Below, piece after piece: positions 10,881 to 22,614 of a stretch of DNA of 64,000 bases. Made by a program: the position numbers and the translations under genes. This DNA is from Strongylocentrotus droebachiensis. Taxonomy: Eukaryota; Echinodermata; Echinoidea; Camarodonta; Strongylocentrotidae. The stretch spans positions 55,396-119,395 of the forward strand of contig JAVYIG010006353.1 of NCBI GenBank assembly GCA_035222895.1. Reading direction: 5' to 3'. How positions within the stretch are numbered: position 1 is the stretch's first letter; each line of letters begins with the position of its first letter. The notes under the pieces are model-generated. The model saw only the letters and a list, made by a program, of their open reading frames with translations, was not told where the DNA came from and did not search any database.

Positions 10881-11843
10881 TGTTTTTTTTACTTCTCCAA
10901 TTATAGGCCGCAAACTAAAAATAGGAAGGGCCGCGGGCAATTCGCCGCCGTCCATCCGCCGTCCACTATCCTCCACTGATTTATAAATTAATTAATTGAC
11001 TTGGAAAAACAAGAGGAAAAACAGGAACAAAATTAGTGTTGGTTTTTCTTACACAAAATAATGATGTACGATACTTTTAACCATGAACGGATACTAGCCT
11101 CAAATGCTCAAAGGGGTGATCGCATATCTGTTTGGAAAGCCAATAATTACCAAAATTGCACATTTATTCTCATAAAATGCACAATTTGTGTGAATCATCT
11201 ACGTCATTCTTTTGTCAGATTTCTAGCAGATTGAATAACAAACCATGATGATACGAAGCGTATGAACTCTCAAATTGAAATAATCTATTCGTTAGTGACA
11301 AATAGGATTCACTTTCAGCATTCCTCTACTATATTGCTAAAATAAAATCATCAATATAATTTTCAGGTTGGAGTTATGATGTGTTTTTTGTTGTTGTTTT
11401 GGTTTGCTTCATTTGGTTCGTCATGCAACGGGTAATCCTATCTAACATAAAGGATTATGATAAGATAAATTACAACATAGCATGGGGCAAAATTTAAATG
11501 TAATACAGTTATTTAATAAGAAAGAGGTGTATTGATGGAGAGTTTATTCTTTTCCCAATACCTGAATGTTATAAAAACTCCATTCTAGTACTGGTGATTT
11601 AATTTATGTTTTAATCAGCTTCCATTTAAATGAATAGGAGAAATACAAATCCATTTTGTTAATCATCATATAAATGTTGGCTATTCGTAATTTAATTCAT
11701 GATGTTCCTATACATGTATATCTCTTACAACAGAATGAATTCAAACCAAAATGATAAATTACCTGTGCAGACGGTCTTAGGTTTTTTAATCAGAAAATCA
11801 ACCCTTTTAAAAATTCAGTCGTCTGCGCATGCCCGTATTAACA
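10881..11843. other. AT-rich stretch, one weak exon candidate
   Basis: An ATTTTCAG acceptor at about 11366 is followed by a hydrophobic frame MMCFLLLFWFASFGSSC and a GTAATC donor at about 11432. It could be a signal-peptide exon, but the T-rich sequence makes chance more likely. Confidence 0.2.
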
Positions 11844-11847
11844 TTAA

Positions 11848-12346
11848 AGGTAATACAAAGTTTTGGTATGGATTCATGAATTTCGTTCAAATGAACATAT
11901 TGGAAGCATATGCGATTTTACAATATTCAATGATCGTTGTCGCGTTGTCGAGTCTAAAGTGATGAAATTGTAAATAATAAACTCTTTATGTTGTATAGCT
12001 CCCTCTCAAGACTTATATTACTTTAGCTTTAAAACAATGTTTCTTGATTACAATCGACCGATTTGCTAATCCCGTTTGGAAATTAAAATATAAGAACTGC
12101 ATATTCTGATATTGTCATGGTCGCAGCTATCATGGAATGGCCTTAGACGCTATTTGAAATATTTGAAATTTACCGGGAGCACTGGTAAATTTTAATTTTT
12201 CAATTTCTCGAAAGCAAAAGTGTTTCTGGGGCTAAATTTTCTAGTGCTTATAATCATGACATCAACAGGGGCATCCAAATGTATCAAAATGTTAAAGAAT
12301 TTTTATCCATCCAATTTTCAAAATTTCCCAAACCTTTGCATTACCT
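11848..12346. mobile_element. TTAA-flanked MITE (AGGTAAT family), 0.5 kb
   Basis: The left end is TTAA then AGGTAATACAAAGTTTTGG. The right end is the reverse complement AGGTAATGCAAAGGTTTGG, followed by TTAA at 12347-12350. Ends beginning AGG with a TTAA duplication resemble Kolobok more than piggyBac (CCC ends), from general knowledge. No transposase frame is present. A related single end (AGGTATTACAAAGTTTTGGT) lies at 26530. Confidence 0.7.
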
Positions 12347-12561
12347 TTAACATACATGAATATGTATAAGACTAGTAATTTACTTATTCACTGAATGAAG
12401 TTTTCCTTCATACCATTTCCGTAGTATAAAGCACTTCACAGCCTACAAGAAACGCAGGCTTCGGGCATCATTCGTTATAACATACTTCACCCATTACATA
12501 CTGGAGCTACCCGAATCCAGTGTTCAAATGTATGGACTGGGAGAATTCAGGATTGAATAGG

Positions 12562-12694
12562 TTAATAATGATAATAGTAACGGTAATTATGATGCTGATA
12601 ATGATGGTGGTGATAATAATACTACTAATAAAAATAATGGTATTAATAATCATGATAATAGTAATAATGATAATGATAATGATAATAATAGTTC
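12562..12694. repeat. Degenerate ATA/ATG trinucleotide microsatellite
   Basis: Runs of ATAATG, ATAATA and GATAAT. The long open frames here are simple-sequence artefacts. Confidence 0.85.
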
Positions 12695-12840
12695 AGTTTA
12701 GTTTCAGTTTATTTTTCAAAAAAACATGACATAGCAATCATGACGAAAAAACATGATCCAAACGGAGACCCCAAAATGCAATGCTTGTGAGTGGGGCCCC
12801 TGGGAAGGATGGACCTCTCAATCCCGGCGGATTGGCAAAA
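12695..12840 (-). mobile_element. LINE 3'-end fragment, minus strand
   Basis: GTTCAGTTTAGTTTCAGTTT next to a trinucleotide microsatellite, followed by a GGGGCCCCTGG segment, looks like the antisense 3' UTR and tail of a CR1-like LINE. Similar tails are at 51620 (plus) and 62560 (minus). No RT frame is present, so the call rests on tail resemblance only. Confidence 0.4.
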
Positions 12841-13428
12841 GAGCACTTACTGTGTAATACATTGTTTCTTTTTGGACACATACTGACTCTGATGATGATG
12901 ATGAAGATAATATCAACATTCCATAGCAGAGTAGTATTATTATAAGGCCTACTAATAGTGATAATTAGAGTGACAACAATGAAAATATATGCCGCTGTCT
13001 ATTTAATAATCCACAAGCGCTTGCATTGTTGGTCAGTCACCAAGGTAGAAATTAGGCCTGTTTCGTGTCAGCGGAAACTCTCACAGCAAATTGTTGAACT
13101 AATAAACAGCGCCACCTTGCAACAAAAATAGTAATTGCTGTGAAGGAGCACAGAATGGATTTTACTTGCTGCTTTAATTCATGTAAAATTATAAATGCAT
13201 GTATGTAATTCAAATGATCTGTGAAAATAAGTTATTTTTAATTATTTTTTACTGCTCTTGCCTTTATATTTTGTTTATTTCTATATGTAATTTCAGGCTG
13301 TGTGGATTGTACGAAAAAGCTCCAAAAAATACCGGATTTGCCTGATGTTTTGCCTCTTTGCTTTGGATTATCATCCCCATCTAGAGCTCACGTACTCATT
13401 ATGTTGTGTGTGTTTTTCGTTTCTACAG

Positions 13429-13479
13429 GAAATGCGGGAATCATTTGCTGTTGACAGGGATATCTACCAAAGGCGATGA
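13429..13479 (+). CDS. Terminal coding exon, probably same gene as 4594-4826
   Basis: The acceptor GTTTTTCGTTTCTACAG is strong. The frame reads EMRESFAVDRDIYQRR and stops at TGA (13477-13479). It begins in phase 0, matching the phase-0 end of the 4594-4826 exon, giving a charged C-terminus RSEE|EMRES. No better partner was found between, though intermediate exons could exist. An alternative acceptor at 13296 (ATGTAATTTCAG) is in the same frame and open throughout, so a longer terminal exon 13297-13479 is possible; the extra part is Cys/Leu-rich and less convincing. Confidence 0.45.
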   Translation, partial: EMRESFAVDRDIYQRR

Positions 13480-13995
13480 CGATGGGAAACTATAGTTGCA
13501 CTACTGATATTCTCTGGATGAACAACACTAGGAATTGGAGAGAAAGAAAACTTTGAGAGCAAGCATCTTAGCCATCGGGGAACAAGACTGCGAAAATCTT
13601 TCAATCATGACCCAAGAAAGTCAGGGTTTTTTCTATCAATCATTTTCCTGCCCACACGTCTGTATGTCTAAGCCGATCCGTATAAAGCTTACTCTCTAAA
13701 AAAAAAAGAGTTAATTTTCACTCTATTTTCACTTCTTGGGAGTGACGTCAGTGATCAGTTGTTTAGGAGTGAATATCGATTGATTTTAGAGTACTCTCTA
13801 AGAAAAAAAGAGTTAATGTTCACTCTATTTAGACATCATTTTCACTCCCCAGAGGAGTGACGTCAGTGATCAATCGATTTTCTTTCTTTTTTTAGAGAGT
13901 AGTAATTACCTTTTCTTTATAATTATTTGCTTGCATCTTAGGAATTGTCAACATCGCAATGATATTCAAATTATTGCTTATGGTAATAAAGAAGG
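13480..13995 (+). other. Putative 3' UTR with polyadenylation signal
   Basis: The first AATAAA after the stop is at 13985-13990. The MITE at 13691-13900 lies inside this stretch, so it would be transcribed with the gene. Confidence 0.4.
13691..13900. mobile_element. MITE, two fused copies (ACTCTCTAAAAAAA ends)
   Basis: ACTCTCTAAAAAAAAAAAGA at the left is mirrored by TTTTTTTAGAGAGT at the right. The middle (13784-13806) carries an internal back-to-back junction, TTTTAGAGTACTCTCTAAGA. Each half holds AGAGTTAA, CACTC and GTGACGTCAGTGATCA, so two roughly 105-bp copies are joined. Each half carries a CRE-like TGACGTCA. Confidence 0.75.
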
Positions 13996-14349
13996 AAAAA
14001 ACTGAATGAAATGAATGTTTCATAATAAGGAAAATCTTCTTCATTTGCTTTTGATTTCATTTGGTTATTTCTGAATATAGTAAGATGTTTCTATTCTGGG
14101 AAAGCATTTGCTTGAACAATTCAAATTGTTCATTTTACTTGTTACAAATAGCGTACTTGAAGTAAGATACAAGCAGAAAAGTAGAAAGGGTAATTATAAA
14201 GTTTCTTCTAGTGTTATGCAGGCCTGTTGTTATGAACTGTTCATGTTTGTGTTTAGTTTTAAGCTATGGATATCGCTATTCTTTTACATGTTTGTGAATG
14301 CACGTGTTATAGAATTGTATTGATGAGGTTACCTAAGTGAACAAGACAT

Positions 14350-14577
14350 TATCATCATCTTCATAAAGTTTTCATCAATATTATCATCATCATTATCTTT
14401 CTCATCATTATCATCATCATCTACGCCATCATCATTAGCATCATTAGCATCATCAATCGTATTTATCATCATCATCTTCATAATTATCATCATCCTCATC
14501 ATCACCATCATCATTATAATCATCCTCATCACCATCATCATTATAATCATCATCATCATCATCATCGTCATTAAGAA
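14350..14577. repeat. ATC trinucleotide microsatellite
   Basis: Imperfect (ATC)n with CTT and GCC variants. The methionine/aspartate-rich frames through it are artefacts. Confidence 0.9.
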
Positions 14578-14946
14578 TCATCAAAAGTCATGAATTATTG
14601 GGAGTGAAATGTTTAAATTTGTCATTTTGTGTCCATTTGTTATTTAGGTGGAATACTCTGTACTTGATTTTATTTTCGTACCATCATTCGCACTTGTTAA
14701 TAATGTATAAAACCGCGCAATAATTATTTCTGGTTTTCTAATTATTCTTTTTTGATATATAGTTTGATTACTATGACAATAAATGAGCAATTTATCGCAA
14801 TATTTTGTTGTACAGTGGATGTCTTAAAGCGTGTTAATTGTAAATATCTCGCCATTTTAATAAAGCAGAAAAAAGATGAGGGAAACGAAATATACAAGCC
14901 CAGAAGAGAGATGGGGAGAGGGGATATATTATATATATATAATGGA

Positions 14947-14952
14947 TAGAGA

Positions 14953-14993
<41 letters not shown>

Positions 14994-14999
14994 GAGAGG

Positions 15000-15041
<42 letters not shown>

Positions 15042-15043
15042 GT
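14947..15043. repeat. (GA)n microsatellite
   Basis: Nearly pure GA dinucleotides with GGGAGA interruptions, flanked on the left by a short AT dinucleotide run. Confidence 0.9.
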
Positions 15044-15240
15044 GACCAAATGAAAGGATGGGTATTACAGATGGAATATTTGATAAAGCATAAGTGCATG
15101 TGTAGACCTTACCTTTACAATTTTAATGATTTCCATAACAGTCACGGAAATCCTAACCATGCAAAAAAACCTCTGTCAGGGTTGAGCACGACTCCTTGAG
15201 AATTGAGAAATAGCGCCATCTGTTCATTTTCTTTCTCTAC

Positions 15241-15247
15241 CCCCCCC

Positions 15248-15293
<46 letters not shown>

Positions 15294-15337
15294 TACTCTC
15301 TTTCTCACTAACTTGTATTCTTGCCGCCCCCCCCCCC
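15241..15337. repeat. Poly(C), (TC)n and second poly(C) tract
   Basis: C18, then about 33 bp of TC dinucleotides, then C11 at 15327-15337. Confidence 0.9.
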
Positions 15338-15426
15338 AACTTTGCTCTTTACCATCTTTCAGAATGCAGAGAACTATGTTGATTGATTGACTGTCTAATT
15401 GACTGGTTATTGAATAATAATGTCAG

Positions 15427-15450
15427 CCCCCCCCCCCCCCAAAAAAAAAA
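15427..15450. repeat. C14 followed by A10
   Basis: Adjacent homopolymers. Confidence 0.9.
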
Positions 15451-15711
15451 TCCAGATCTGACAAGTGATTGTAAATCGTTTTATTTGCCCAGTCCGGCAG
15501 TCGTCTGAAGTTAACAATGGTTGCATCACATGATTACTACTGTTGTGACAGCAAATACACGTTCAAAGTTAAACAACATTAACAAATATTGATAGACACA
15601 CATATCACTGGGAGTAGATTACTTCTGGTTATTTATCTGTATTATTCTACTTTCATAGTGACTATCGCATCCCTTGCCAAGGGCTTGGGAGTCAGTCTGA
15701 GATCATCCCAA

Positions 15712-15753
15712 CCCCCCCCCCCTCCCCCTTCTCACCCCCCCCCCCCCCCCCCC
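15712..15753. repeat. Two long poly(C) tracts
   Basis: C11 and C19 separated by a short CT-rich spacer. Confidence 0.9.
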
Positions 15754-15922
15754 AATAGGATTGCTAGAGGGGGCGGACGCTCAATTGCGGTACCCCCATT
15801 GAAAAGTTTTATCACCAAAGTCGTCGACAAAATGACAATTTAAAGAAAAATGAGGACCCATTATCAAGAATTATCATTTATTGAATTATATTTGTTTTAG
15901 TAGATGTCGTTGTTTCTTATCA

Positions 15923-15998
15923 TGAAATGTTTTTAGGTAACTTTAGTCCGACTTCAAACAGAACAAAAACAAGACAACATGAACCTAAAAACATTTCA
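15923..15998. repeat. Inverted repeat with 16-bp perfect arms
   Basis: TGAAATGTTTTTAGGT and ACCTAAAAACATTTCA face each other across 44 bp, possibly a tiny foldback element. Confidence 0.7.
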
Positions 15999-16781
15999 TT
16001 GTCAGTGATTTATTTTCCTTACGCCAGCAGTATGAAGAGGGTCAGAGAAATCGTTGCGTAACAGTGTTCCGCCCATGCACCGGCAGCGAGAACACACTTT
16101 TTTTTTCCTTCTTCTTTCTTTCTTTTCTTTTTTTCTTTCACACAGCCTGAATAGAATGCGCTTTACACAGATAATCGCACGGTTGGCATTGAAACCATCT
16201 TGGGACTTGCAAAGTTTTGGAGCACGGAAGAGAAAATGTGCTCTCCCGGTGCATCCCGGTACGCATTTTCGTGCTATAGCCTTGATCTAGTTTGCACGTG
16301 TGCATCAATATGTGCAGGCTTCTAGTCTGCTTCTACAGACCTTTTTTGAAAAAAAGAAGTTCAACCACAACCATTATCAAAAACAATTCATGTCCTCTTA
16401 ACTGAACTTTGGAAACGCTTTTATATTTCTTGCGCAAAGGAAATAGTGATTATCATTTCAATAACTTTGCATTGTGTAGTGTTAACATCAAGCAGGCCCA
16501 TGCAGTCCGATCATCAAAGTTATTTCAATTTTAAAGTACTTAGAAATATCTCAAAATACAACGTGGGTTTAAAAACTGAGACCAAAGTGGTGATCTACAT
16601 TTTGTTGAACTACTTTAGGTGCTAAATCGTGCTTTTTTTTTTCTTCCCCTGACATTTGTGCAAACACGAATTTTTAGGACCATGACATAAAGCTGTCATC
16701 TTTATCCGTCTTTTCTTCTGTCTTTAAAGTTGATCCGCTTAAAGTTATAAATATCGTCATGTATTTTACAATCCGAATGGT

Positions 16782-16786
<5 letters not shown>

Positions 16787-16820
<34 letters not shown>

Positions 16821-16959
16821 GAGAGAGACACAGAGAGAGAGAGAGAGAGACAGAGAGAGAGAGACAGAGAGAGAGAGAGACACAGAGAGAGAGACAGAGA
16901 GAGAGAGAGACAGAGAGAGACAAAGAGAGAGAGACACAGAGAGAGAAAGAGATAGAGAG

Positions 16960-16992
<33 letters not shown>
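16787..16992. repeat. (GA)n/(CAGA)n microsatellite, about 200 bp
   Basis: GA dinucleotides with regular ACAGAGAG interruptions, so the array has a higher-order pattern. All long Ser/Leu or Arg/Glu frames here are artefacts. Confidence 0.95.
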
Positions 16993-17104
16993 ATTTAAGT
17001 AAATATATAATGAGTGAGAGAGAAAAAGATAAATGTATACAAAGGTGGAGCGAAATCATAGAAGTAAGCAAACTAAGATGATTACCAGAATTCCAGGAAA
17101 ACTT

Positions 17105-17128
17105 ACCCGGGACAACAATACTACTCAT
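17105..17128 (-). CDS. Possible first coding exon (weak)
   Basis: On the minus strand ATG AGT AGT ATT GTT GTC CCG G is followed directly by GTAAGTTTTC, a full-consensus donor. The frame is open upstream for about 15 more codons. No partner exon was identified. Confidence 0.2.
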
Positions 17129-17385
17129 CTCTGAAGGACGTGTCTGGGGAGTCCGTCTCAGTGGGGCAGTTATCGAAATAACAAATCAGGGATATAGGAT
17201 TTTAGGAGGGCATTAATCGATAAGATGAATGTAAAAGAGTTACACGGTATTATTATTTTCTTTATCAAATCAAACAATTATAGATGAAACCGGTCCCGAA
17301 CATTAATTATAATGAGTCTCCTTCACTTTACAACCTATATCAAGCAACCACTTACCTACAGTTTGCACCTAGTGTTTTACCCTAG

Positions 17386-17509
17386 GTCACAAACCCTTGT
17401 CAGTCTTAGTAGCAGAGTGTCTGAGCTGGGAGACTATTCGGACTGCACGGTCTGCTGGTCACCGGAGGATATGTACTGTAGCTACTCCCGTGACACAGCC
17501 AGAGACTAA
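17386..17509 (+). CDS. Possible terminal exon, unknown protein
   Basis: The acceptor GTGTTTTACCCTAG leads into a frame reading TLVSLSSRVSELGDYSD, then CTVCWSPEDMYCSYSRDTAR and TAA. The segment is richer in GC than its surroundings and the composition is protein-like. No matching upstream exon or nearby AATAAA was found. Confidence 0.3.
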
Positions 17510-18243
17510 CAGTTAGGTTCAGCTCAAGACTTAATGGAATGGTGTGTTTGTTAAGAGTCAAATTAGATTTTGTACCTGCAGACTACCACTTACAATGCCT
17601 ATGGTTAAGAATATGGCAGTAACGACAAATTTTTAAATAATCGTTAGAATAACCTCCCTTGTATACTTTAAACAGTCTTTTGAAAGAGAATAGGAATCTG
17701 AATTATCAGGAATAACACACCGAAAAATCAAGTATCTACGCGGGATTTAAAAAAAATTGCCTGATTACTTTCTAGTAGGTCGTTGAAAGAGGTTTGAAAT
17801 ACACCCACTTACGTTTAGTAATATACATGATATTCTTTAAACCCCGCCAAATAGCTCACAACAATACTAAAACACATAAACAAAAGAAAACACCATAAAC
17901 TAATCACCCGCATGTAAGGATCAAGAATACGATAAATGTGATTACATAAAAAGTAGGAATATGGAGGAAGAAAGGGCGGGGTGTGCCTGTAGTACTGCTC
18001 TTAAAATATATATTGCCAAGCTAAATGAAGTCCTCCAAATGATTATGCTTGATTATTTTCAATCTAATTTATTTCGTACTAGGTGTGTAGTATTAATCGT
18101 TTTCCCCTGTTTTTTCAAACCACATCAACTTCTCGTCTTTGCATATTATCTGAGAAGCATCAATAACTTGTAAATACAGATACAGATTCTGCCTTTAAAT
18201 ACGACTGCAGATCTAGAATGTGAGGGTCCGTTTCCCCTGCCAG

Positions 18244-18345
18244 GGAGGGAGTCAGGGTAACTATAGACCCGTCGACATCTCGCCTCTCAATCTCCCCGCT
18301 GGATACGTCGAATGGGTGGCTGATAAGTCGGCGCTGCCTTCATGA
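18244..18345 (+). CDS. Possible terminal exon with nearby poly(A) signal
   Basis: The acceptor CCGTTTCCCCTGCCAG is strong. The frame reads GGSQGNYRPVDISPLNL, then PAGYVEWVADKSALPS, with TGA at 18343-18345. AATAAA follows at 18414-18419, as expected for a short 3' UTR. The segment is a local GC peak. The opposite strand also has an open frame of about 50 codons here but with a poor acceptor, so I prefer plus. The protein family is not recognised. Confidence 0.4.
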   Translation, partial: GGSQGNYRPVDISPLNLPAGYVEWVADKSALPS

Positions 18346-18419
18346 TACGGCACTTTTCCAACCCTCCCCCGAGCCGTTCAACATCACTCGAAGAAATTAC
18401 TCTGAACATTTTCAATAAA

Positions 18420-20203
18420 TTTCACTTTTTTTTTCCAAAGGCAAAGCCTCGTCCTCCTGGGATTCGGCTGCATAAATCGTTCTGGCGGGGAAAGTTTTTA
18501 TGACTCATAATATTTCTGTTCCTCTTTATCGTCTCATATTCTCCAATGACTGTGGTAATATTCAGTTTAACCTTCGTTATGTCTTGAATTTTTCTTCCAA
18601 AGCTGCAAGGCCGGACCAAGGTACACATAGCACTATTCCCAAAATGCTTAAAGTGAAACGATGTACTAGTAATGTATGATGAAAGAGCTAGAACGAGTAG
18701 TTTACAAAATTAAAAAGAAGAGATTATTCCGAGATCATCTAACGTATGCAGTTGAACAAAATTCATATAGACCTACATTTCGCTACGGTGACAACAAGAC
18801 ATGTAAAATGAACATTGAATAATGCAAAAGGAACAACAACGAGAATAAGATAACACCTGGAAACTTGAATGCGACAATAGCATACCCCTTATTCTGAATA
18901 AATATGAATGAAATAAGAAGTATATTCAATGATAAGGAAAGAAACAAAGAAACAAAGAAAGAGAGTTTGTTTTGTGATATATTAAGTTTATTGTGTGAAA
19001 GAAACGAACAACGTCTTGGTAGCGTGCAGGGACTTCAATATCATCCTAGAAATGTGAGTCCAGTTTCCTGCGTTCATTACCACTGAGAGAACATTTCATC
19101 TGATTTATATTTATGTGCAAACATTCTTAACATATTTGTGGATAAGTCCAAAAGATGCGTTTTTTTTTTGTTTTTTTTTTGTTTGTAAAAATTGTTAATT
19201 GAAACGAAATTGGGTGCAGGTCTGACCATTGCAATGCTTCATACTAGGTCGAAGGTGAGATATTTGCGAGAACCTCCTTCACTCTATGGTTGCAAGCTTT
19301 TAAAAAAACGTCCATCTCAAGATGGTTGGTAACCCCGTACCTAACCCTCGCCATCTCGATATGATTCTGTTGCTATGCATCAGTCAAAATAGTCTAGGAA
19401 TTGATCTTTCAATCTTTAGTTGGTTTAGGACTCTCCAAACCGACAGCTCCAAACGGAAGACCTTGATTGCGGCAACTAAATGATTGTTTCCGGATAGTTT
19501 AGGGTCAACCCACACATCCAAGAACATATACCTCCCATATTATGATAATGGTGTGATATAAGGTTCCTTCTTCTTCCTGCTTTCTCTTTTTCAATTTCAA
19601 AACATTTTCCTCATTTCCATCATCTATCTAACCTTGCACATGAGTGTTATAGCAATCATAATCAGAGGAACTGACGGGAAAAGAAAATAGCGAAGCATAC
19701 GGCATATATTATTTATTAAAATAATGTTCTTAATTGCTTCATTTTCATCTTTCCCGAATGTATTTTGTGTCAGAAAATGAGCAACGCGTAAATTATATGT
19801 GTTTTCAAATTTGAAATCAATTTGAAATATACCATACATTAAGTTCATCATAAAAGATTACAAGAAAATAGTTGTACTAAATAAATACATTCAGCTCTGT
19901 AGTTTTGAAGTAATACTATTTGTGTCCTCTGCTTTTACATTCTATTCGCTTCCTTCGTGAGTTGAATACATTGAGATGATTTAATTTACAATTTAATTTT
20001 GCAATTGAGGAAGATTTATCATGCTAGAACGCAACTTAATTTTGTTTTAAAGAGATCTATATTGAAGTAATACATTATCTATGACAAACATGATTTACAA
20101 TACTAGTATTTGTATTTATTATGAATTTCCATTCACTTTGTACATGCGTATTTTGTTTTAAAGATTGTATTTATTGTATACATGTATTGTCCTTTCATTA
20201 CAG
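18420..20203. other. AT-rich stretch, nothing recognised
   Basis: Homopolymer T runs near 19160-19180 and chance frames only. Confidence 0.4.
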
Positions 20204-20204
20204 C

Positions 20205-20235
<31 letters not shown>

Positions 20236-20438
20236 ACTCTTGCTCTGTTTCTTTTTCTATGTCATTGCATCTCTCTCTCTCTCTCTCTCTCTCTACCTCT
20301 CTCTTTCTCTACATGCATCTCTCTCTCCATGTCTCCCTGTCTCCCTGTCTCTTTCTCTCTCTCTTTCTTTCTTTCTCCCTCCCCTCTCTCTCTCTGTTTC
20401 TCCCTCTCTCTCCTTTCCCTAAATCCCCTCCCTCCCTC

Positions 20439-20472
<34 letters not shown>

Positions 20473-20517
20473 GCTCCCTCCCCCCCCCCCCCCCTTCCCC
20501 CTCTCTCTATCTCCCTC
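20204..20517. repeat. (CT)n microsatellite with poly(C)
   Basis: About 300 bp of CT dinucleotides with TGTCTCCC variants and a C run near 20480-20494. The 148-codon frame through it is an artefact. Confidence 0.95.
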
Positions 20518-20886
20518 TTTTCCTTTCCCTGTATACCCCTGCTCAGAAAATGTTAACGTTGCGTTAGTGAGATGAATGGTCTGCCGCACTGGATAAATAT
20601 TATCATTTCCGGTGTCATCTCGTCTGAAATGAAAACATACGCGAATCGATGAAAGCTATAGGGTATATCAAAATATTGTTTACATCACACTCTGATAAAA
20701 TAATGATTGGCAGGGATAACAAAGAATGGAATTCGATTGAGTTAGGTGTATATATATACAATCACGTATATGAGATTTAGAATATAATTTGTTATGATCG
20801 GGGGGAACGAAATATTCCGTGTACAAATTCACGGTTCTTTCGATTTAAAAAATGATATTAGATCCTTTGATCACGATTACCAATGA

Positions 20887-20906
20887 CCCCCCCCCCCCCC
20901 CCCCCC
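20887..20906. repeat. Poly(C) tract, 20 bp
   Basis: Uninterrupted C20. Confidence 0.95.
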
Positions 20907-21427
20907 ACTTAGTGTTATTTAGGGTACGCATATGCATGTTCCCTCCTTTTGAAAACACCCCCCTAAGTCCGGTGTGTAAAGTCAATACGGGCCGGATTTT
21001 TGTGTACTACGAGCCGGACTTTGGTGCGTGAAAAGTACCCCTTTACTGGACATTTTGGGAACACGCATGGTATCCCTCCGTCTAAAAAATAATAAAGTAT
21101 CCTTTGCCCTTCTGCCTCAATATTTCAAAAATGAAAGCAAATATTTGTTTATTCATATTACACTCTTTGTGAAATAGTCTGTGTAGATTGAGATTAGTAT
21201 CACTTTCAGTACATCGACAACTCTTAGTAGAATCCACAGACTAAAATATATTTGTCGAACACAGTTTCAATGAAATGATATTGACAGATTACTATTTTGA
21301 AAACAAGAAAGTGAATTTTGCTGAAACACGGTGTAGTTGTTTATCGGTTACATCAAACCAATTGATGCATGATGTAACACATCAAGTTCATCTTAATTGA
21401 TCTTTTTGTTGTTGGAATAACAAATAT

Positions 21428-21446
21428 TGGCAGTGCCACTGCCAAA
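21428..21446. repeat. Perfect 19-bp palindrome
   Basis: TTGGCAGTG and CACTGCCAA surround a single C. TTGGC/GCCAA half-sites recall NFI sites, but the spacing is 9 rather than 5. Confidence 0.6.
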
Positions 21447-21888
21447 CTCAGATATAAAATGACCAATTCAAAGTTATAACTGGAATTTATAAGGCCCCCC
21501 CTCCCCACCTGTTCTTTTGTTTTACCTACAAACAGGTCTTCACATATCATTCAGGGCCCGTCTTAAAAGATAGGAGACAAAAAACTTGCCATTGATAAGG
21601 GGACTTGCGATTGATTCGGGTTAATTGCAACTCTTCATATTAAAGGCGCGGCCCTGGTTGAGCAAAAAAGTACCCTGATAATGTCTGAAAACAATTTTGA
21701 AATGATTAAATATCGTTTTCGCAAATATATCATGTTTGCAGTATGGTATACATAAGACCTCTATGACATACAATGGATACACTGCAGTTATGGACTACTC
21801 AGTTATACATCCAATATTACATCTAAGGTAGATGACAACATACTACTACTACGAGACTGATAATTTTGTATCTTACAGAAACCCTTAA

Positions 21889-22246
21889 AGGGATCGTTTT
21901 ACAATGTTAAATCTGAGATACACGTCCCTACGTGTTATCAGTGTCTGTGATATGGTCAAATTGCGCTTCAAAATGATCAAGAAGTGCCTCAAAAAAGTAA
22001 AAATCTTTGATTGACCGGTTTTACCATACTCTTTTCCCCCAATAGACTGTAGTGTTATGAAAACCGTCAGGCGAACGGTTTTCAAAATTTGTAATTCCAA
22101 TCATAAATATCTTGATAATCAGACAGGCGATCGGCTTGTAAAAGTCATGGGGTTCCTGACTGACCTAAAGGTTTATAATTATCATTGCATCATGAGCTAA
22201 ATCCAGAATTTTATTTCAGAATCTGAGACAAAATTACCGGATCCCT
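21889..22246. mobile_element. TTAA-flanked MITE (AGGGATC family), 0.36 kb
   Basis: TTAA at 21885-21888 is followed by AGGGATCGTTTTACAATG. The right end is the inverse, ending GGATCCCT then TTAA (22247-22250). A second shared block (ATCTGAGA near each end) extends the inverted repeat. It has the same target and AGG-type end as the 11.8-kb and 36/42-kb elements but a different end sequence. Confidence 0.7.
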
Positions 22247-22523
22247 TTAAATAAATAGAATTCGGTCAAAAGGACGTCATCTGGGAAATTAACAAAGCAA
22301 ACGATGCAGTCCCGAGATGAAAGCATAACATAGGCCTATTTATTTATCTTCTAGGCTTCTTCAGAAAGCTCTCTTTGTGTATTGATATTGAGAGATTGAT
22401 ATCGTAGTATAGACCTTTCCCCCACATCTCTCTTCCATTTGCTGTTGGTGTTTTTATTAGATCCTCGATATCAATGGATGGCGGGCCGGCTAGGCTAGAC
22501 GGACCTTTGGCTTTAGTCTGAAT

Positions 22524-22614
22524 CTAGGTCATCCCCATCGCTTCATCTCCCCATCCCCCCGTGCCGGTCGGCCGGCCGAAACGGAGCATTTGCATGATAT
22601 CTGGGTCAAAGATG
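22524..22614 (-). CDS. Possible terminal exon, minus strand
   Basis: The minus-strand acceptor TAATTATTTTGTTTACAG is strong. After one base of a split codon the frame reads IFDPDIMQMLRFGRP, then TGTGGWGDEAMGMT and TAG. The exon sits in a GC-rich island, unlike its AT-rich flanks, and candidate TTTATT (AATAAA on minus) follows near 22456. The previous exon should end with two bases of a codon; none was found. The island also holds ATTTGCAT (POU octamer) at 22588-22595, so a regulatory role is the alternative. Confidence 0.4.

Noticed and set aside
14329-14571. Methionine/aspartate-rich 80-codon frame
   Set aside because: Artefact of an ATC repeat.
20121-20567. 148-codon open frame on plus
   Set aside because: It runs through a CT microsatellite and encodes Ser/Leu/Pro repeats only.
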